In this document: positions 1-10,200 of the stretch, in pieces
Layout: each line of letters begins with the position of its first letter
Numbering within the stretch: position 1 is the first letter of the stretch
Origin: Tribonema minus
Lineage: Eukaryota > Sar > Xanthophyceae > Tribonematales > Tribonemataceae
Reading direction: 5' to 3'
NCBI GenBank assembly: GCA_017506865.1
Contig: JAFCMP010000116.1
Coordinates: forward strand, 1 to 64,000
DNA: 64,000 nt
Notes under the pieces: generated by a model
Told to the model about the DNA's origin: nothing
Seen by the model: the letters and a program-made list of their open reading frames with translations, nothing else
Database searches by the model: none
Position numbers and translations under genes: made by a program

Positions 1-182
1 CGCAAATGGGGCATTTTGATGCACTCAGCATCGCTGCTGTTGACTTCAAGACGCGTACTAACTTTTACAGACGACAAGTATCGCCACAACAAGTTGAGGT
101 ACAGTTCTTCAGATCTGCTGACATTCTCACCAAACATACGCCGCCGTCCTTTGATGAAGCCTGCCTCTTTTCATAGCTTGAC

Positions 183-391
183 CAGCTCTCCTCTGGTCTC
201 CAGCACAGTGACCCATAACCGAAAATCCATAGGGGCTGCGGTAGCTGGTGGTGCTCTTCCTCCAATGAGCCGACCCAGACACCATTATCAGCGTCCCATG
301 TGCGAACTACTTTGGTCGTGACAATCTCTGCTGGTGCCGCTGTGGCGGTGATGCCTTCCGCAGCATGAGGTGCTGCCGAGGCAGCAGTCAT
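183..391 (-). CDS. ChaC-like gamma-glutamylcyclotransferase, N-terminal exon (gene runs off left edge)
   Basis: The predicted first exon carries the signature WIFGYGSLCWRP about 50 residues from the start. This is the glycine-rich substrate-binding loop that opens the gamma-glutamylcyclotransferase fold of ChaC proteins, which cleave the gamma-glutamyl bond of glutathione to 5-oxoproline and Cys-Gly in the cytosol. The ATG at 391 is the only good start, and about 48 residues of variable Ala-rich sequence precede the motif. A donor (GTCAAG on the minus strand) just after the codons for PEESW is the likely exon end; reading on beyond it loses family similarity. The catalytic glutamate and the rest of the domain would lie left of the window. 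The gene is head-to-head with the HhH_8 gene, 336 bases apart. Family assignment rests on one strong motif. Confidence 0.8.
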
Positions 392-727
392 CTTTGGTGG
401 CGTGAAGCCCTCCGTCAGGACACGTAGCAGTATGAAAGTATAAGCAATGGCAGCAGGATTCCTTTAGATCCCCTAGTCATGTCATGAAGGTCATTCCCGC
501 AAGCACAACTCAGCCAGGAGCGTCACCGCCAGACCTCAAACGCGGATCTGGGGAGTGAGTTGGCCAACCACATCTACAGCGGAGCGGCGTCAGAGGGCCT
601 TCATTGCCTGATAAAACTCTTGTGAGTTCGAGCTGCACTCGCTGCTGCCTTGTCAGTCAGCTCAGAAATTAGGTTGGCTTCAACACAGCTTCAACTACGA
701 ACCTACAAAAGAGAGACGGTGAGAACT
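392..727. promoter_or_regulatory. Divergent intergenic region between ChaC-like and HhH_8 genes
   Basis: This 336-base gap separates two head-to-head start codons and must hold both promoters and 5' leaders. I see no clear TATA box, tRNA or other RNA gene in it. Confidence 0.4.
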
Positions 728-3166
728 ATGGCAGAGGCAGCGTCAGCGTCGCCAGCTGCAGGAGCGGGCCTCGACGTACACCAGATTCTGGCGGATGCAG
801 AAGACAGGGGCATATCCATCCCGCGGTGAGTGTGTGAACAACATGTTCTGACTGATGCAGCAGTAGTATTTGAGAGGTTGTGTACATGATGCAGTATATC
901 CTATTGTGCTGGCCGATGTTGTGAGTCGTGGTCCTCGACCGCCTTACGTCTAGTGCAGTGTAGATGCAAATGGGCCGGCTCATGCGATGTTCTTCGACTG
1001 AGTCGCACCACCAGAGCCTCACTAGCGCTCTGTGCACCTTGCCCCTGAGATTGCAACAATTGTCAGCAATCTAATTATGCAGACGTGCCCCTGAGACTGT
1101 AACAGTTGCCAACAATCTGACACTGCAGACTCCATGCTTGCTATCATGTGACAGGGGTAAGAAGGAGTGCAAGGAGGTGGTTGACTCCGTCATCAAGGTT
1201 GTGCAGGAGTACTCGGATGACAAAAAGGTGGACCGGAAGCCGTCATCGCTGGGCTCGAGCACATGTGGGGCCTGACCGCTAAGGCGGGAAAGAAGCGCAA
1301 GGCGGAGATTGACAAGAGGGTGCCAGGGCCTGTTGGCAAGAAGCCCGTGGTTGACCAGGTATGTCCTTAGGCCATCCCATTCGGTAGTAACCTCCTTTCC
1401 CAGGCATTTGTCTAATGTTTGTGCGTGATCTTGATGGCAAATGTGGATGCCAGTGGTACTGCAGTTCTGGATAAATATTCGTAGTCACATGGTATGTGGC
1501 CTGCAATGGACTCTCTCGGTGTTTACCGCGCGCAGTGTTGACTGCACGTACTGCAGCGCATCGTGATGGTAGCTCCTCAGTGGCAGTTTTCACTTGCCCA
1601 GACGGCAGTCTCTGTGCTGCTGCACAGCCACATCTCAATGCCATCAATGTGCACGTGTGGATCAGATTGTCATCCAGCGAATGTGCGCGGAATCAGCTGA
1701 TCAGACCATGGGTAATAGGCTGCTGTTACTTGCAAGTTCAAGTGTGATTCTTGCTAAATGCTAAATGGTGCACTCAGCGGGGAATGAGTGGCCGACACGG
1801 GGCAGCTCCGTGCTTCAAATTTGTTTTTAAGAAGCTATGTGTGCCCACGCACCTGCTACTTCAGGCGGTCATGAAGTGACCCATTGACGACAAGGGTGCC
1901 TTCCTATCACGATTTTATGGCGAATGCTAACTTGTGCGTCAAGAGGTGATCGCCTGAAACTTTCATGTGCCCATGCACCTGCTCCTTCAGGAGGTCATGG
2001 GGTGGCCCATGAACGACGACAATGCTTTCATATCACCATTTTATGCCGAATGTTAAGTGGTGCGTCAAGTGGCAATTGAGTGGCCAATACGGGGCAGCTC
2101 CATACTTCAAATTTATCTGAAGCAGCTCCATACTTCAATTCATCAAACGCAGGAGGTCATGGAGTGGCCCGTTGACGACAAGGGCACGTCCATGCGTGAG
2201 CTGTCCGAGCGCCTGTGCCTGGAGGCCAAGAAGCGCGGCATCGCGCTGCCGGAGGCGGACGAAAAGGCGGGTGACGCCCCCACCATCGCGCTCTGCACGG
2301 ACGTCCTGGAGCAGTGCAAGACAGAGAGGAGCACCGTAGATGTCATACGCGCGCTGGCGCTGTTGCAGGAGAAGACGGGTGTCGCCGAGGAGCCGCGCGT
2401 CAAGAACCTCGTGGGCGACGTCAAGGCGAGTTCACACTTGAAGTTGGATGATGTCAAGGCGAGTACACACCTGAAGTTGGATTGAGAAAGCTCACGCTGC
2501 TGCAGGAGAAAACTGGCGTCGCGGAGGAGCCGCGCGTCAAGAACCTCGTGGGCGACATCAAGGCAAGTTCACACTTGAAGTTGGGTGATGTCAAGGCAAA
2601 TCCACACTTAAAGTTGGCTCCTGAAAGGTGCGGAGGAGCCGTGCGTGAAGAACCTCGTGGGCGACGTCAAGGCAAGTTCAAATTTGAAGTTGGCTCATTG
2701 TCGGCAAGTTCACGGTTGAAGTTGGCATCGGAGGAAGGGTGAGGAGGAGCCGCGCGGCAAGAACCTCGTGGGTAACGTCAAGGCAAGTTCACAGTTGAAA
2801 TTGGCATCAGAGGAAAGGGTGGGGAGGACGAGCCGCGCGGCAGGAACGTTGTGGGCGAGGTCAAGGCAAGTTCACACTTGAAATTGGCATCAGAGGAAGG
2901 GGAAGCCACGTGTCAAAAGATCGCGGGTTGACGTCAACGCAAGTACTTGCATCTGCTGCGCATCTTGTGCACGACACACCTCTCAGTCATGATCTCATTT
3001 AAGCCTTAAGGGTAGGGACAGGAGTAGGGCAAGTCTCGCTTCAGCGGCTCAATGGTACGCACACACGCAGGTGCTGACGCCATGCACGCCGCAGTCACAT
3101 CAGGTTTGGCTTGCAACTGCGCCACCTGACTACCGTCACTCTTGAGCAGCTGCGTGCACCTTTGCA

Positions 3167-3197
<31 letters not shown>

Positions 3198-5373
3198 GGG
3201 GGGGGGGAGGGGGTACCTCGAGTTGACATGATATACACACCCTCATAGCACTGTCAACTCTTGCAGGCCTGAATGGGCAGGCGCAGGATAGGACGGTCAG
3301 CTCAGGGTTAGGGTTTCGGTTAAGGTCAGGTTAGGGCTACGGTCAGGGTTAGGGTTAGGAGCAGCTGCATACCCTCTCTGCAAGGAGGGGCGTCGCCAAC
3401 TTCACCTCATCTACGCACATTCAACGCGCAAACTTGGCATTCGGATGTGCAGGTGCAGGAGAATACGGCGCTGGTGGAGGCGCTGCGCGAGCTGGCCAAC
3501 TCGTACTTCAAGGCCGGCGCCAAGGACAGCAAGAACCGCATCAGAGGCGCCATGCTGCAGCGCGTAAGTTGCCTTCCTGTTCCATCATTGTTTGTGAACG
3601 CTGAAAATGTCCTTTAAGTACGGCATGCGAGGCAGGGGACGCTGAACTTGAAGTTTCTGGTAGGTGTAGTGATCAGCGGTTGGTCGCCTGAAGCGTGCCA
3701 TTGAGCCTACAACATAAGAACAGTTGAAGTTTGTACACGGAAGGCCTAGAGGGTTGCTGTCAGATGCACCTGCAGACAAACATTGCACTTCCATCTCCAT
3801 GGGACATGCATTGCGCAGCTGTAATGGAACCCTCACCCCCCCCCCCCGGATCCCACCCGCTGACTGAGGCCTGACCAACGGGGACTGCTGTCAACACTGG
3901 AGCGGTGTGCATTGCGTGTGCAGGCGATGTCACATTTGTAGTCATACGCGCCAGCGCAGAAGATGGCATGAATTTGTCTACACCACGAGAGCGATGATTG
4001 CTCTCCAAGATGAGTGGCATGAGCTTGGCATACTTGGCCAATGCCGTTGCATTTCTTGCACCAACAACCTTGGACGTTCAGCGAGTTCAATCTATTCTGC
4101 CTACGAGTCGCACCTGGCCTCAAGTATGAGCAGTGCTGCAATGTGCATGCAGCATGTATGCCACCGTCCAAGTGTCGAGCGGACGGCATGGCTATGAATG
4201 TTGCGTCAACAGCTGGCGCTTTTCTGTGTACGTGTGTGTGTATACATAGTGGCACACGCTTAACCCCTGCAAGGCTAGACCCTGAGCACCGCTGCTTGAT
4301 GCTGGGGAATGAGGTTGAATGTGAAGTTGCCATCATTGGTACGACCGCTGTGCCCATTTGAAGTTGCACATGCTGATTGCTGGTGAATCTCTGCGTTTGT
4401 GCAGGGAGCGACCGCCATCAGAGACCTTGACTGGGCCATCACTCCAGGTGCACTGTATGCCACGTCGCAGGGCTATTGTGACACGCATGCACACACCAAC
4501 AGTTATGGTAGGAAATCTGACCTTGCCAGCAGTCACACTGTCAGCAATGTATAGCTGCAGCGGTAGGGTTGAAAGATGTCTCTGAAGATTCAGTAATTTG
4601 AGATATGCAAAGGAGTCTCTTGATATCATATGGCCTTCAATGACTTTGTCACGTGCGGGGGCATGATGGTCCCTTGCTGGTTTACCAAACATATCTGCAC
4701 GGTGGTTTTTGGTGGGTATTGAACAGCTGTTCAGTGTCAACAACCCTTGCAGGCACTTACATATGTCCCTATCATCAGGTGGCGTTTTGTGTCATAGATT
4801 CCTTATTGGCACTTCGGTGTCCCTGTGACGAGACCACAAACCTCAAGAAATCATGCAGGCATCGCGAGACTAAAGCACTGACTCGCTTGCACCATGATGC
4901 GTCTACATTGAAGTATGTATGGCCATGTTGTAGTTGTTGTTGAGCATTGTCTAATTTCGCAACAAGACATCTACATACACCATTTACTGTAGTACTTCGC
5001 ATGTGTAAGCATTGTATCAATCACCCAAGCTCTTCCGCGCCTAAGCAAGAATCGACAAGAAAGTAAATCACAGTATTTGTTGATGGTATTGACCCCATGC
5101 CCTATGGCATACCACGCAGAGAACTGGCCACAATCTCTCCGCTTGCGTTGCACCCTTGAAACCTTTGCCCTATGGCCTGCTCGCCAAACCACAATATCTT
5201 CGCTTGCGTTGAACCCCTGCCCTGTGGCATGCCGCGCAGAGAACATGCCGGTTGCCTCCGGCAAGAGCGACAAGAAAGTGCCGAATGTCGGTCACGACAC
5301 CATTGAGTACATCAAGGAGTTTTTTGAGACGGGCAAGATCACCAAGCTGGAAGAGGCCAAGATTGAGGAGTGA
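728..5373 (+). CDS. HhH_8 (DNA polymerase beta N-terminal-like) domain protein, 6 exons, one apparent frameshift
   Basis: Exons are placed at 728-825, 1155-1358, 2153-2425, 3453-3563, 4405-4447 and 5240-5373, about 287 residues. The last three exons give ALRELANSYFKAGA, then RIRGAMLQR, then KKVPNVGHDTIEYIKEFFETG. This matches the helix-hairpin-helix 8-kDa domain of DNA polymerase beta and MUS81-like proteins, which binds DNA ends or gaps. The upstream two thirds (helical, Lys/Glu-rich, with a MRELSERL segment) is unrecognised. No polymerase palm or nuclease motif follows, so it is probably a DNA-binding adaptor; the function is inferred from the fold only. Exon 2 changes frame near 1220-1240: DDKKVDRK is in one frame and GLEHMWGLTAK in the next, and one missing base would restore it. 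Intron 3 starts with a GC donor (AAG then GCGAGT). Introns 2, 3 and 5 hold repeated exon-end copies. Confidence 0.75.
1770..2190. repeat. Decayed copies of exon 3 head (acceptor side) in HhH_8 intron 2
   Basis: The exon 3 acceptor region reads AGGAGGTCATGGAGTGGCCC at 2151-2170. Diverged copies with similar upstream sequence lie at about 1862-1900 and 1988-2025, each after a CTTCAG acceptor. One of the two carries an in-frame stop (TGA after GTCATGAAG). The flanking stretch ending GGGGCAGCTCC is repeated too (1795 and 2091). Confidence 0.85.
2359..2950. repeat. Six tandem copies of exon 3 tail plus GC donor in HhH_8 intron 3
   Basis: The exon end AAGAACCTCGTGGGCGACGT followed by CAAGGCGAGT occurs first at about 2401-2430. 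It recurs at about 2538-2566, 2649-2677, 2759-2787, 2842-2869 and, badly decayed, at 2909-2945. The extra copies carry CAAGGCAAGT or a close variant. Most are followed by a TTGAAGTTGG-type word. Identity falls with distance from the exon. Confidence 0.92.
3169..3212. repeat. Long poly-G tract in HhH_8 intron 3
   Basis: About 40 bases almost entirely G, capable of G-quadruplex formation. Its exact length is likely uncertain in any assembly. Confidence 0.9.
3301..3360. repeat. Interstitial degenerate TTAGGG repeats
   Basis: The segment contains repeated GGTTAGGG units with substitutions (GGTTTCGG, GGTTAAGG, GGCTACGG). It resembles the TTAGGG telomere repeat but sits inside an intron, so it is an internal tract and not a chromosome end. 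Confidence 0.85.
5089..5250. repeat. Three copies of exon 6 head in HhH_8 intron 5
   Basis: The acceptor region CCCTGTGGCATGCCGCGCAG plus AGAAC at 5219-5243 is preceded by a copy at about 5089-5129 (CCCTATGGCATACCACGCAG, then AGAAC) and a more decayed one at 5159-5200. CTTCGCTTGCGTTG-type spacer sequence is repeated between them. Confidence 0.85.
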
Positions 5374-7141
5374 GCGGGCAACGACAAAGATAGCCATGCA
5401 TGGTACATGCTGCATGATTGACGTGAATCATGCATGTTGCATGCATTGTATGATCAGTACTTCTCACATGTAGATGTGGACCCGCCATTGGCACTGGAGC
5501 CAGAGGGGAAGCACAAAAAAGGACCAACCACAATCAATCACAGAGCTAACGGAGGAACCGCGATGGCTCACTGACATAGTCTGTACATGTTGGGGGACAG
5601 CAGGATCAGGATAGTACATGTTGTCATATAGGGGTGCATACATAAAGGGGGCAAATGAGGTATCATGTAAAATACCTGATGCGGTATGCACACCAGCGCC
5701 GCATCTTTGACACATAGTGGCGCTGCTCTTGAAACTCACCATGCTCGCGCAAGGCTATCAGTATCAGAAGGCGTGCAATATCTACAGAGAGACCTACGGG
5801 CTACAGGGACAGGCTGTGAGGTAGAAGTATGTTTTGCTGCACAGTGTTGGACCACAGACACCAGCACGCAGCAATGCAGAGACAAGCACCGCTGACAATG
5901 CTCCACATGAATACACTACATTTATATTTTGTCTGCGCTGATTTCCCGTGCGCCGGTGTTGTTCATTTTCCTGTAGCAATACACCATCAGTGTATCAGCA
6001 ATCCAGCTGATACAGCTGCGCGCATATTACAGCAGTTGATCGAGAGAGCAGGCAGACCAATCGATGACAGGATGTAGTGCGTAAAGGTAGGCATATTGTT
6101 ATTGTGAAGAAACTAACAATTATATATCAGACTACCTTCACTGCCTACCACCCCCCCTCCACGCAGTGCGTCTGTGTGTATCTGATCGTGTCTGAAATCC
6201 CTGGTTGTGGCTGCAGTCGCCACTGCTGCTGTTGACCATGCACCTGTACAAAGGCACTAACTATCTGTGTAAGTTATGCCAGAACATGTTCATGCCATTG
6301 CTAAGTGTCACTATTGCCCTCTGTTTGGCATGACACTCTGCAAGAGCCCGCGCACCCGGGAGTGTGCTCGGGCGACAGTACCCAGAATATTCTGTGAGCT
6401 AAAAGAGGCAGTGCCGCCGCTGCTGTGTGCACATGAGTATATGCACCGCAGTGGCGGCACAGCCACCATCAGTGTAAACTTGGCTTAATAAGGTGCTGAT
6501 GCTTGGTATGCTCAGGGTGCGTTGCTCCTCACGACTCCCCCAGTACAGCCCTGTACTGCGTCTTGAGCTCGCCTGCATGCGATTGCAAAAGAGCGAACAG
6601 TGGCTCAGTCAGTTGCTTGTCTTCACCATGCACACACTTGTACATTTTGAAAGTTCCGTTAATGCGATGCTTACCGATAGCGTTGAGTACATACACTGTG
6701 CCAACATTGTCAGGCCAATGGGCTGGAACATCTTGCCGTAAACAAAGCTTTTCGCTACTTTTGTACAGAGTAGCTGTGATGGATGCACTGTGCCAACAGT
6801 GTCACTCAGTTGCTGGAACCAGTTGTCATGCATGCAAAACTATCATGCTGGACTTCATGAGCTCATGGGTGCTTGTCACAAATCACACCACTTACGCAAT
6901 CAGCTTGCGGGCGTTCATTGCAAACAACGCGAGCAATGGCCTCAGGTTGCAATGCATGCTTGAGCTCCTGAGAAGCCGAGACAGCATGCGCCCAGAGAGC
7001 TTTTGCGACAAACATAGAGGTAGTTGCTTTCCTTACGAAATGCTCTGCACAGAACCTTCAGAGGGCGCGTGTAATGCGAAGGCGCTGTTGTTGACATGAG
7101 ACTAATCAAACCCATCTGGGCTTTAACTTAATGTTTAAGTA
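5374..7141. other. Convergent intergenic stretch, no supported gene
   Basis: This 1.8 kb lies between two 3' ends. Short ATG-start frames exist on both strands, but none shows family similarity or sensible splice structure. It presumably contains both 3' UTRs and polyadenylation regions. Confidence 0.5.
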
Positions 7142-8437
7142 TCACAAAACTGCCTGCGTACCTATTTCGTCAATCAGTGGCCGCAGCTGCTTCTCATCCA
7201 CAGCGCCCGTTTGCTCCACCATTGAATCCGCCAGATCGCGCAGCGCCGTCGCCTTTGACATGATCTCATCCTCCAGCTCCTCCCCAATGATAGCCTGTAT
7301 TTGGAAGATGGTGTAACGCAGTGGGCGCTGTCAGCCCCCACAATGTTGAACTCTCATTGAGCGCTGTCATGACATCTCAGCAGGCTGGCTGTTGCTCGCT
7401 GCAAAGCTGCTGCAGCGCGCAACACTTGCCGCAGGTTCAGACAGAGACCACGTGACTGCAATCGGTGGTGAGATTGAAGTACGGGTGCCATCAACCACAG
7501 TCAACATATTGCGGCCTGCATTTGCCCTCGGGCAAAAGCGCTTGCTGGTCACAGATGATGTAAACTACAGATGAGATTCCTGTTTGCACTGCAACGGACA
7601 CCTGGCTGAAAACTGTTGTGTATCTGCCCGCAGGCAATGCACAGGGACGACTGTCTTTTGTTACTTTATTGTGGCTCCGCTTCCATTTTTTGCCTTCTAT
7701 GAGACACCCTGGGTCAAATGTTGGCACAGCAGCGTGTAGGTATGTGAGCATGTTGTTGTTCAGGGGCGTCGCAAGCCTACTGTTGCAGAGTTTGCTGTAG
7801 TGTTAGCTATTGTAGCCTGTGTCATCAGGGCCACAGCCGTTGCAGGTCACCATTTGCCTCAAGTCATTTGTTCTTTGAAATGGCGGCATTGAATGCGCAG
7901 CTTGCCCATCACCCAAAACTATGTTACTGGATGCACAGTCGGGCTTCGATGTTAGTCGGCAAGCAGAGGAGACAGCCAAGGTGCTGTCAAACAGGTCGTG
8001 CCGTCACAGCACCAACCACGCTTCTTGTGTGATGTTGCTGTCGTGGCAATTGATACAGTATAGTATCTGCAATCAAGTGCCTGCCAGCATGTGGTCACTT
8101 GGATGACACTGATGGTACAAAATGAAAGCCCTCTCACCAATCGTGTTCGCTCTTCTATGCTCATCTCCCTCACTGCTGCTCTCCCCGCCCTATTTGCATC
8201 CTCGAAAAAGCTTTCGAGTGCCTCTCTGCCGGGATCGCTGGCTAGCCGTCGACAGCAGCGAGTCGCTCCTGTTGCTTGACGAAATGCAAGTGTCGACACC
8301 AAACCTAGACAGCTCGTCGGGCAGGCCAAGCACAACAGCAGTGAGCGCTTCTTATGCATCGCGCACCCGCGCAGCTGCGCTGTGTCCCCAACCGAACCAC
8401 TAAATGCAGACACCACTGCAGAGAACGGAGACTTCAA
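7142..8437 (-). CDS. Small hypothetical protein with plastid-type presequence, 2 exons
   Basis: Two exons join in phase: 8437-8138 and 7294-7142, with donor TTG then GTGAGA and acceptor ATACAG. I do not recognise the family. The mature part is acidic and helical (RAAVREMSIEERTRL then AIIGEELEDEIMSKATALRD), ending LRPLIDEIGTQAVL at a stop. An internal ATG at 8360-8358 gives KKRSLLLCLACPTSCLG followed by STLAFRQATG. This reads as a hydrophobic signal peptide with an A/F junction, the pattern of heterokont plastid preproteins. Starting at 8360 (about 124 residues) therefore seems better than 8437 (about 150). A stromal role is inferred from the presequence alone. No catalytic motif is visible. 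Confidence 0.55.
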
Positions 8438-8930
8438 CTTTGATGATACTTCAAACTTAACTGTTCAAGCTCGTGCCGTATGCAGAGGTGAGGTCACCAG
8501 AAAAACACACATTTGCAAAGCGCAAGTATGTTTCAGCATTAGATATGTATTTATGTATGGGGTGTTAATGCATACACCAGTTTTTACGACTCTGCCACAA
8601 CTAGACACAACAGAAGCCATGACAAACGAGGGACTAAGGCTAGTATCACACCCTCATCGCCAGGCACGCTCTGGTACACACTAGACAAGCAGTTCTCACC
8701 CCCCGATCTGAACAAAGCAGGAGCAGCAGCTGCACCGGCTGCCGCACAGTGGCGGCAGCAGCAGCTGCCGCACAGTGGCGGCAGCAGCAGTGGTACCAGC
8801 TGCCAAGGGGGCCCTATTTCACGTGTAAGAGCCGCATTGCGTGTCCCCACGAGCAACAGCAGCCTCAAAACCCAGCAGCCGCCCATCTGTCCTACACGCT
8901 GACATTACGCTGACACGCAAAGCGCAGCCA
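8438..8930. other. Spacer between hypothetical and WW-WH2 genes
   Basis: It contains a short duplicated CTGCCGCACAGTGGCGGCAG unit (about 8738-8785). It should include the promoter of the hypothetical gene and the 3' UTR of the WW-WH2 gene. No open frame in it is convincing. Confidence 0.4.
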
Positions 8931-9399
8931 TCAGCTCAGACCCAGGTGCGCCAGTATCCTGTCGAGCTTGCGCTCGATTGCCGCGAGCCGCTGGTCCGTC
9001 GTGAGCCCTGCATCCGCGCCGTTGCCGCTGCTGCCCGCCGCCGCCGCTGCCGCGGGCGTGTAAGGCGCGAACGAAGGCCGCCCGCCCGGCACCGGCACCG
9101 GCGGCGGCCCCTGCGCAGGCACAGGCGGCGGCACGGTCGCAGGCACGGGAGGCGGGCCCCGCGACTGCACACCACCCCCTCCCCCTCCTGAGTCGCCCAG
9201 CCCTGCTGGCCGCGGCTTCACGGTGAAGGCCGGGATGGGCGGCGCCGATGCGGGCACTGGCGGGGGGCCTGTGGAGGACGCGCGGCCGCTGTTGGTGCGC
9301 CTGTTCATGGCGCCCGCCAGCTCGCTCATGAAGCCGCCCCCTGCGCCACCGCCGCCGCCGCCGCCACCGCCGCCGCTTCTGGTGGCGGCGTGGTTAGAA

Positions 9400-9434
<35 letters not shown>

Positions 9435-10108
9435 CCTCGATCTGTCTTCTACGACCCCCCCTGCCGCCTTGGGCACAGACTTGTCTGCTGTGTCCACTTT
9501 CTTGAGTCTAGCGCCGCCCTTAATCGCGGCGAGGAGGTCACCGGGCGGAGCTGCAGTGCCTGATGAGGGCTTTGCAGCAGGCACAGGGCTAGGTCCCTTG
9601 GCTGGGACCGGCGGGGGGCCTGCTGGAAGGGGAGGGGGGCCGCCGCGGATTTCTGGCCGTTCCCATGTCGTCTGCCCGCTGCTTGCGTTGTGGTAGTCTG
9701 AAGCAACAGATCAAAAGGAGTGCACGTGAGCAAGGTGATGGGACGATCGTGCGCAACTTTCATGTTGTGATTCAGTTCTGTGATGGTGCACAGTTTGGCG
9801 ACAACTCACAGGCTTTACCCTCCGGAGTAAAGAACTCCTTCCAGCCTCCTCCAATATCCGCCATGCCTAGTTCAGCAAGCTGGTCGGTGGCCTCTACAGA
9901 GCGCCTGGCACGCTTCCTGACGTGCTCCGCGCTGCTGGTGTTGCTGCTGCGATGACGACTGGAGGCCTGCGTGTTGTTTGGAGGCAGCGCACCGCAGCCG
10001 TCTCACTCGAAACTGTCAGAAAGTGCTTCGTTTGCCTGATGGCGCTGCTTGTGGGTGATCAGCAACGCGTAAGCTTCCAGGAACTGTTTCTTCACTACCA
10101 AGGGATTT
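8931..10108 (-). CDS. WW-polyproline-WH2 actin regulator, 3 recognised exons, 5' end unresolved
   Basis: Exons are placed at about 10108-10007, 9934-9810 and 9697-8931. The WW domain is split by intron 2: GWKEFFTPEGKAY on one side, YHNASSGQTTWERP on the other, with the Tyr codon itself split. Proline runs of the PPPVPA type follow. Then comes a WH2 actin-monomer-binding motif (GDLLAAIKGGARLKKVD), two Gly runs encoded by CCG repeats, more PPPVP motifs, and a C-terminal helix ending KLDRILAHLGLS. WH2 plus polyproline is the layout of WASP/WIP-type proteins that deliver actin and profilin to growing filaments. The N-terminal helix (KKQFLEAYALLITHKQRHQ) precedes the WW. The first coding exon must lie at or beyond 10108, where it would overlap or abut the KEA leader on the other strand, so the true start is unknown. 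Confidence 0.82.
9343..9435. repeat. CCG trinucleotide tracts encoding polyglycine
   Basis: Two CCG/CCACCG runs (about 9347-9373 and 9400-9435) encode the polyglycine stretches of the WW-WH2 protein on the minus strand. Such tracts vary in length by slippage. Confidence 0.85.
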
Positions 10109-10200
10109 CTGGAAGGAAGAAATCTGCTTCTTTTTTTTAAGCCGACTGACAGTGTGTTGGGCAGGGACGACACAGGGGGAGGCGCGCAGCGGCAGCAGCC

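Noticed and set aside
3301..3360. Telomere end
   Set aside because: Tracts are short, mutated and inside introns with genes on both sides; they are interstitial.
5464..5742. Minus-strand frame containing FAPFMYAPLYDNMYYP
   Set aside because: Looks protein-like at first sight but has no family match I know, no clear splice partners and sits in a 3' flank.
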